Assembly: GCF_002245655.1 (NCBI RefSeq)
Contig: NZ_NOIH01000008.1
Span: 124,001 to 188,000, forward strand
Origin: Thauera propionica
GTDB lineage: Bacteria > Pseudomonadota > Gammaproteobacteria > Burkholderiales > Rhodocyclaceae
DNA length: 64,000 nucleotides
Direction of reading: 5' to 3'
The notes under the pieces were generated by a model. The model was not told the DNA's origin. It did no database searches and worked only from the letters and a program-made list of their open reading frames with translations. The translations under genes were made by a program, and so were the position numbers. Positions 59,188-64,000 of this stretch are shown here, piece after piece (position 1 is the first letter of the stretch; every line of letters begins with the position of its first letter).

Positions 59188-60657
59188 TCAGAGGATGTCG
59201 GCGGCGTAGTCGGCCAGGCGAGAGCGCTCGCCGCGCTGCAGCGTGATGTGCCCCGAGTGCGCCCAGCCCTTGAAGCGGTCGACGACAAAGGTCAGACCGG
59301 ACGAGCCCTCGGTGAGGTAGGGCGTGTCGATCTGCGCGATGTTGCCCATGCAGATCACCTTGGTGCCGGGGCCGGCGCGGGTGATCAGGGTCTTCATCTG
59401 CTTGGGCGTCAGGTTCTGCGCCTCGTCGATGATCAGGAACTTGTTGAGGAAGGTACGCCCGCGCATGAAGTTCAGGCTCTTGATCTTGATGCGGCTGCGG
59501 ATCAGGTCGCGGGTCGCCGCTCGACCCCAGTCGCCGCCTTCGCCCGCGGTGCCGTTGAGCACGTCGAGGTTGTCCTCGAGTGCGCCCATCCACGGCGCCA
59601 TCTTCTCCTCCTCCGTTCCAGGCAGGAAGCCGATGTCCTCGCCCACCGGCACAGTGACGCGGGTCATGATGATCTCGCTGTAGCGCTTCGTCTCCAGCAC
59701 CTGTGTAAGTCCGGCGGCCAGCGTCAGCAGCGTCTTGCCGGTGCCGGCCTGGCCGAGCAGGGTGACGAAATCGATCTCCGGGTTCATCAGCAGGTTCAAC
59801 GCGAAGTTCTGTTCGCGGTTGCGAGCGGTGATGCCCCACACGTTGTTCTTCTGATGCGCGTAGTCGACCAGGGTCTCGAGCACGACGTTGCGGCCTTCCC
59901 GCTCCTTGACCCAGGCCTGCAGCGGATTGTCACCACTTCCCTCGTAGACGAACTCATTGACCAGCATCTCGGGCGCCAGCGGCCCGGACAGGCGGTAATA
60001 GGTATGGCCTTCTTCCTTCCACGACTGCATGCCCTTGCCGTGCGTATCCCAGAAGTCGGACGGCAGTTCGCGCGTGCCGGTGTACAGCAGGTCGCTGTCT
60101 TCGAGCACCTTGTCGTTGAAGTAGTCCTGCGCCGCCAGCCCGAGCGCGCGGGCCTTGATGCGCATGTTGATGTCCTTGGACACCAGGATGACGTCGCGGT
60201 CGGGGTGGCGTTCGGCCAGATGCATGACGACAGCCAGAATCTGGTTGTCGCCACGCGCGGTGGGCAGGGCGGCTGGCAGCGTGACGTTGATCGCTTCGGT
60301 CTGCAGGAACAGGCGACCGGTCGCCAGACCGCGCGAGGGTTCCTCAAGCCCGATGCCCTCGTCGATGCCTTCCAGCGCACCGCTGACGATCTCGTCGAGC
60401 AAGCGACTGGCCTGGCGCGTGTTGCGCGCGATTTCGGTTGTGCCCTTCTTGTTGTTGTCCAGTTCCTCCAGCGTCATGATCGGCACGAACAAGTCGTGCT
60501 CCTCGAAGCGGAAGAGGCTGGTCGGGTCGTGCATCAGCACGTTGGTGTCGAGCACGAAGAGCTTGCGGGCGCTCTTCTTCGCGGCCTTGCGACGGCTGGT
60601 CGAGGTAGAGGACTTGGATGCGGCGGACTTCGTCTTGGTCTTGGCGGTCGCGGGCAT
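59188..60657 (-). CDS. PhoH family protein (PIN-PhoH)
   Basis: A 489-aa cytoplasmic protein with an N-terminal PIN nuclease-like domain (FVLDTNVLMHD, then MTLEELDNNK, about 33-150) and a C-terminal PhoH ATPase (Walker A GQAGTGKTLL, Walker B LIIDEAQNLTP). The combination resembles PhoH2-type RNA helicase/RNase proteins. A lysine- and serine-rich start precedes the PIN domain. It is upstream of the DUF294 gene and downstream of bcp. Confidence 0.9.
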   Translation of the reverse strand: MPATAKTKTKSAASKSSTSTSRRKAAKKSARKLFVLDTNVLMHDPTSLFRFEEHDLFVPIMTLEELDNNKKGTTEIARNTRQASRLLDEIVSGALEGIDEGIGLEEPSRGLATGRLFLQTEAINVTLPAALPTARGDNQILAVVMHLAERHPDRDVILVSKDINMRIKARALGLAAQDYFNDKVLEDSDLLYTGTRELPSDFWDTHGKGMQSWKEEGHTYYRLSGPLAPEMLVNEFVYEGSGDNPLQAWVKEREGRNVVLETLVDYAHQKNNVWGITARNREQNFALNLLMNPEIDFVTLLGQAGTGKTLLTLAAGLTQVLETKRYSEIIMTRVTVPVGEDIGFLPGTEEEKMAPWMGALEDNLDVLNGTAGEGGDWGRAATRDLIRSRIKIKSLNFMRGRTFLNKFLIIDEAQNLTPKQMKTLITRAGPGTKVICMGNIAQIDTPYLTEGSSGLTFVVDRFKGWAHSGHITLQRGERSRLADYAADIL

Positions 60658-60700
60658 GGTCAGTGGGCAGGCAGGGTTGTGGTGGCGGGCGGGGAGCGGG

Positions 60701-61150
60701 TCAGAGTGCCTTCACGGCGGCGAGGACCTCGGCGGCGTGGCCGGGCACCTTCACCCCGCGCCACTCGCGGGCGATCACGCCGTTCGCGTCGATGACGAAG
60801 GTGCTGCGCTCGATGCCGCGTACCTGCTTGCCGTACATGTTCTTGAGCTTCATGACGCCGAAGGCTTCGCAGGCGATTTCGTCCGGGTCCGAGATCAGGT
60901 CGAAGGGCAGCTCGAGCTTGGCCTTGAAATTCTCGTGGCTCTTGATGCTGTCGCGGCTGACGCCGAACACCTCGCAGCCGGCCGCTGAAAACTCGCCGTG
61001 CAGGGCGCCGAAGTCCTTGGTTTCGTTGGTGCAGCCGGGCGTGTTGTCCTTCGGGTAGAAGTAGATCACGAGCTTGCGGCCGCGCAGGGCCGACAGGGTC
61101 ACGGTCCGGGCGCCAGTGGCGGGCAGGCTGAAGTCGGGAGCGAGGCTCAT
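60701..61150 (-). CDS. bcp: Bcp-type peroxiredoxin
   Basis: A 149-aa thiol peroxidase of the AhpC/TSA Bcp (PrxQ) type, which reduces peroxides using thioredoxin. The peroxidatic Cys lies in YFYPKDNTPGCTNETKDF, with the usual T-x-x-C setting; no second conserved Cys is seen at the +5 position, so it looks 1-Cys-like or uses another Cys such as that in GCEVF. It ends 44 nt before phoH. Confidence 0.92.
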   Translation of the reverse strand: MSLAPDFSLPATGARTVTLSALRGRKLVIYFYPKDNTPGCTNETKDFGALHGEFSAAGCEVFGVSRDSIKSHENFKAKLELPFDLISDPDEIACEAFGVMKLKNMYGKQVRGIERSTFVIDANGVIAREWRGVKVPGHAAEVLAAVKAL

Positions 61151-61337
61151 GGGGTCTCCGGTGATGAATCTGTCTTGGGCGGACGTGCCGCACGGTGGGG
61201 TCGCGCGCCGCACGCTTGTTCTGGGTTCAGGGTAGCGGAGCACCGTTTCCGCCGCAATCGCAGTGCATGTTTCGCCCTGTGCCGGAGATGCGGCACATGA
61301 GATCTGGCGCCGGAGCGGTTGAGATCGCGCAGCCCGT

Positions 61338-61727
61338 TCAGGCGGCAGCGTCGAACAACAGGGCGACAGCCACCGAGCGGCCTTCGCCGACGAGGATGTT
61401 GTAGGTGCGGCAGGCCGCCGGCAGGTCCATGAACTCGAAGCCGATCCGCGCCTCGATGAGCGGGCGCAGCAGCGCGGGCGCGGGGAAGCGCTGGCGCCGG
61501 CCGGTGCCGACGATGACGATCTCGGGGCGCAGTTCGGCGACCGCGGCCAGGTCCTCGACGCGCAGGGCGCCGAGGTCGCCGCGCGCATCGGGTGCCCAGC
61601 CGGTGCGGATCTGGCCGGCGGTGAGGATCAGGTTGCCGTCGTGGCGCACCTTGTTGACCATCACGTGGTCGTCGCCGTAGCCGGTGACGACGTTGAGATT
61701 CGCGTTGTTGTCCTGATAGAGCTTCAT
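61338..61727 (-). CDS. Mth938-like domain protein
   Basis: A 129-aa protein of the Mth938/NDUFAF3-like fold (DUF498). Motifs are EIVIVGTGRRQRFPAP and FMDLPAACRTYNILVGEGRSVAVAL. Its bacterial function is unknown; mitochondrial relatives help complex I assembly. It is divergent from the aminotransferase gene. Such a pair is common in betaproteobacteria. Confidence 0.87.
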   Translation of the reverse strand: MKLYQDNNANLNVVTGYGDDHVMVNKVRHDGNLILTAGQIRTGWAPDARGDLGALRVEDLAAVAELRPEIVIVGTGRRQRFPAPALLRPLIEARIGFEFMDLPAACRTYNILVGEGRSVAVALLFDAAA

Positions 61728-61844
61728 CGTGTCGGATCGGGGCTGGACGGAAAGGGGGAGATCAGGAGCTTCGGGTGCGGGCGTCGTTGTTCAAGGCGCG
61801 AAGGTGCCCGAATCGGGGCCCCGGATGCCTGCCGCGTGCCGAAA

Positions 61845-61873
61845 TTGCCGCAGTGCGGCAGCGGGGCTAAGAT
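61845..61873 (+). promoter_or_regulatory. Sigma-70 promoter with palindromic operator, aminotransferase
   Basis: TTGCCG (61845-61850), 17 nt and TAAGAT (61868-61873) form a sigma-70 promoter. The perfect 7-1-7 palindrome TGCCGCA-G-TGCGGCA (61846-61860) covers the -35, a position for repression. The aminotransferase gene starts at 61939. Confidence 0.55.
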
Positions 61874-61938
61874 AACAATCTTTTGCGGCAAGGGGTAAGC
61901 CCCCGCCGTCCGTTCCCCCTCCTGCAGGAAAGGCCATC

Positions 61939-63243
61939 ATGAAAGCGGTGAAGACACTCGAACTCGCAACGGCAAACCCGGATCCGGTCGTCAAGACCGA
62001 GGCGGGTGCAGCCGCAGCGCGTCCGATCCGCAAGTCGGCCAAGCTGGCCGAGGTGTGCTACGACATCCGCGGTCCGGTGCTCGTGCGCGCCAAGCAGATG
62101 GAGGACGAGGGCCACAAGATCATCAAGCTCAACATCGGCAACCTCGCCGCATTCGGCTTCGATTCGCCCGAAGAGATCCAGATGGACATGATCCGCAACC
62201 TGCCCAACGCGGCGGGTTATTCGGACTCCAAGGGCATCTTCGCGGCGCGCAAGGCCGTGATGCACTATACGCAGCAAAAGGGCATCAAGGGCGTCACCAT
62301 CGAGGACATCTACATCGGTAACGGCGTGTCCGAGCTGATCGTGATGGCGATGAACGCGCTGCTCGATGCGGGCGACGAAGTGCTGGTGCCGGCGCCGGAC
62401 TATCCGCTGTGGACCGCCGCCGTGAGCCTGTCGGGCGGCAGGCCGGTGCATTACCTCTGCGACGAGAGCAAGGGCTGGCTGCCGGACATCGAGGACATGC
62501 GCGCGAAGATCAACGCCAATACGCGCGCAATCGTGGTCATCAACCCGAACAACCCGACCGGCGCGGTGTATCCGGACGAGACGCTCAAGCAGATCATCGA
62601 ACTCGCACGTGAGCACGACCTGATCCTGTATGCCGACGAGGTCTACGACAAGGTGCTTTACGACGGCGTCAAGCACACCTCGATGGCGGCGCTGTCCGAG
62701 GACGTGCTGACCATCATCTTCAACGGCCTGTCGAAGAACTACCGCTCCTGCGGTTATCGCGCCGGCTGGATGGTGGTGTGCGGCGACAAGCGCCGTGCGG
62801 GCGACTACATCGAGGGGCTCAACATGCTGGCCTCGATGCGCCTGTGCGCCAACGTGCCCGGCCAGTACGCGATCCAGACCGCGCTCGGCGGTTACCAGAG
62901 CATCGACGACCTGGTCGCCGAGGGTGGGCGCATGCGCCGCCAGCGGGACCTGGCGTGGGAGCTGATCACCCAGATCCCGGGCGTGAGCTGCGTCAAGCCG
63001 CAGGCCACGCTGTACATGTTCCCGAAGCTGGATCCAAGGATCTATCCGATCGAGGACGACCAGGCCTTCATCGCCGAACTGCTCGAGGAAGAGCGCGTGC
63101 TGCTGGTGCAGGGCTCGGGCTTCAACTGGCCTCAGCCTGATCACTTCCGCCTGGTCTTTCTGCCGCACGAGGACGACCTGCGCGATGCGATCGGCCGCGT
63201 GGCGCGCTTCCTCGAGAACTACCGCAAGCGCCACGGCACCTGA
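61939..63243 (+). CDS. Alanine-type aminotransferase (class I/II, PLP)
   Basis: A 434-aa PLP enzyme of the AlaA/AlaC type, interconverting pyruvate plus glutamate with alanine. The PLP lysine is in FNGLSKNYRSCGYRAGWM; NPNNPTGAVYP and VPAPDYPLW mark the fold. The first about 30 residues are a variable extension. It precedes hom by 66 nt, an order often seen in betaproteobacteria for threonine/alanine metabolism. Confidence 0.93.
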   Translation: MKAVKTLELATANPDPVVKTEAGAAAARPIRKSAKLAEVCYDIRGPVLVRAKQMEDEGHKIIKLNIGNLAAFGFDSPEEIQMDMIRNLPNAAGYSDSKGIFAARKAVMHYTQQKGIKGVTIEDIYIGNGVSELIVMAMNALLDAGDEVLVPAPDYPLWTAAVSLSGGRPVHYLCDESKGWLPDIEDMRAKINANTRAIVVINPNNPTGAVYPDETLKQIIELAREHDLILYADEVYDKVLYDGVKHTSMAALSEDVLTIIFNGLSKNYRSCGYRAGWMVVCGDKRRAGDYIEGLNMLASMRLCANVPGQYAIQTALGGYQSIDDLVAEGGRMRRQRDLAWELITQIPGVSCVKPQATLYMFPKLDPRIYPIEDDQAFIAELLEEERVLLVQGSGFNWPQPDHFRLVFLPHEDDLRDAIGRVARFLENYRKRHGT

Positions 63244-63309
63244 GCCGGGCGACCGCGATCATCTGACACGACGCATCTGTCACCACTCACTCACCACGGA
63301 ACACACTGC

Positions 63310-64000
63310 ATGAAACCGATCAATGTTGGCCTGCTGGGCATCGGTACCGTCGGCGGCGGCACCTTCACCGTTCTGAAGCGCAACGCCGAGGAAATCACCC
63401 GTCGCGCTGGTCGTCCGATCTGCATCACCACCGTGGCCGACAAGAACCTGGAGCTCGCGCGCAAGGTCACCGGTGGCGACGCCAAGCTGACCGATGACGC
63501 CTTCGCCGTGGTGACCGATCCCGAAATCGACATCGTGGTCGAGCTGATCGGTGGCTACGGCGTGGCCAAGGAACTGGTGCTGAAGGCGATCGAGAACGGC
63601 AAGCATGTCGTCACCGCCAACAAGGCGCTGCTGGCCGTGCATGGCAACGAGATCTTCGCCGCGGCGCAGAAGAAGGGCGTGATGGTGGCCTTCGAGGCCG
63701 CGGTCGCCGGTGGCATCCCCATCATCAAGGCGCTGCGCGAGGGCCTCACCGCCAATCGCATCGAGTGGCTGGCCGGCATCATCAACGGCACGACCAACTT
63801 CATCCTGTCCGAGATGCGCGACAAGGGCCTGCCCTTTGCCGACGTGCTGAAGGAGGCGCAGGCGCTGGGCTACGCAGAAGCCGACCCCACCTTCGACATC
63901 GAGGGCGTGGACGCCGCGCACAAGGCGACGATCATGAGCGCGATCGCCTTCGGTATCCCGATGCAGTTCGACAAGGCCTACGTCGAAGGCATCAGCAAGC
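63310..64000 (+). CDS. hom: Homoserine dehydrogenase, N-terminal part
   Basis: This gene runs off the right end of the window. The visible 230 residues show the NAD(P)-binding GLLGIGTVGGGTF, the region VVELIGGYGVAKELVLKAIENGKHVVTANKALLAVHG and the catalytic domain AGIINGTTNFILSEM, typical of Hom. The C-terminal ACT domain is not visible. It follows the aminotransferase gene after 66 nt and probably shares its transcript. Confidence 0.96.
   Translation, partial: MKPINVGLLGIGTVGGGTFTVLKRNAEEITRRAGRPICITTVADKNLELARKVTGGDAKLTDDAFAVVTDPEIDIVVELIGGYGVAKELVLKAIENGKHVVTANKALLAVHGNEIFAAAQKKGVMVAFEAAVAGGIPIIKALREGLTANRIEWLAGIINGTTNFILSEMRDKGLPFADVLKEAQALGYAEADPTFDIEGVDAAHKATIMSAIAFGIPMQFDKAYVEGISK

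Noticed and set aside
57352-60795. A very long plus-strand open frame across the DUF294 and phoH genes
   Set aside because: It lies antisense to two well-supported genes, has low-complexity Arg/Ala/His-rich composition and no domain. High GC content makes such shadow frames common here.

Overview
This is a GC-rich window from a denitrifying betaproteobacterium. The block lepA-lepB-DUF4845-rnc-era-recO-pdxJ-acpS-nagZ, a cytochrome cd1 nitrite reductase cluster and a cytochrome-c nitric oxide reductase cluster together suggest Rhodocyclales (Thauera/Azoarcus/Aromatoleum-like). That placement is inferred from gene order and protein character, not from a search.

Layout. 1-9536 is a plus-strand housekeeping block (translation factor LepA, signal peptidase, RNase III, Era, RecO, vitamin B6, holo-ACP synthase, NagZ, UvrC, YhcC-type radical SAM); a 104-nt hairpin repeat lies before uvrC. 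9591-15142 holds YqeY, a little-known minus-strand cluster (cytochrome c, a PNPOx-like protein, a PNPOx-GAF regulator), a YihY membrane protein and a CBS-DUF294 protein. 15206-28705 is the dissimilatory nitrite reductase locus: nirE is divergent from nirS-nirT-nirB-cupredoxin, followed by nirC-nirF-nirDL-nirG-nirH, then nirJ-nirN-nnrS. 28772-31616 has an EAL protein and a soluble four-PAS chemoreceptor. 31650-37560 (minus) is norE-norF-norQ-membrane protein-NapH-like Fe-S protein-norD-dnr. A PAS-GGDEF protein, an Epd-like dehydrogenase and norCB follow (37748-42177). 42403-45323 carries an amidase and a split Aer-type energy-taxis receptor (PAS protein plus TM-MCP-CZB protein). 45399-55812 holds a BMP-type binding protein, pyrD, the N-end-rule transferases bpt and aat, and a ferric iron ABC system (fbpC, fbpB, fbpA) interrupted by a MASE3-PAS-GGDEF gene, then a DUF2325 gene with a palindromic Fur-like box. 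55902-64000 holds an NlpC/P60 protein, a degenerate exonuclease with a cNMP-CBS-DUF294 partner, PhoH, Bcp, an Mth938-like protein, an alanine-type aminotransferase and the start of hom.

How it works together. NirS reduces nitrite to NO, and NorCB reduces NO to N2O. NirE, NirDL, NirG, NirH, NirJ, NirF, NirC and NirN make and insert heme d1. NorQ, NorD, NorE and NorF assemble or support NorCB. Dnr, a Crp/Fnr regulator without the FNR-type cysteine cluster, probably controls the set: FNR/Dnr-type boxes lie before nirS, nirC, nirJ, norE and norC. At nirJ, norE and norC a -10-like hexamer sits exactly 22 nt after the box, as in class II FNR promoters. The norE promoter predicts an almost leaderless mRNA. 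Two chemoreceptor loci carry sigma-28-like promoters, and three c-di-GMP enzymes lie next to the respiratory and iron genes, suggesting that motility and biofilm state are tied to respiration here.
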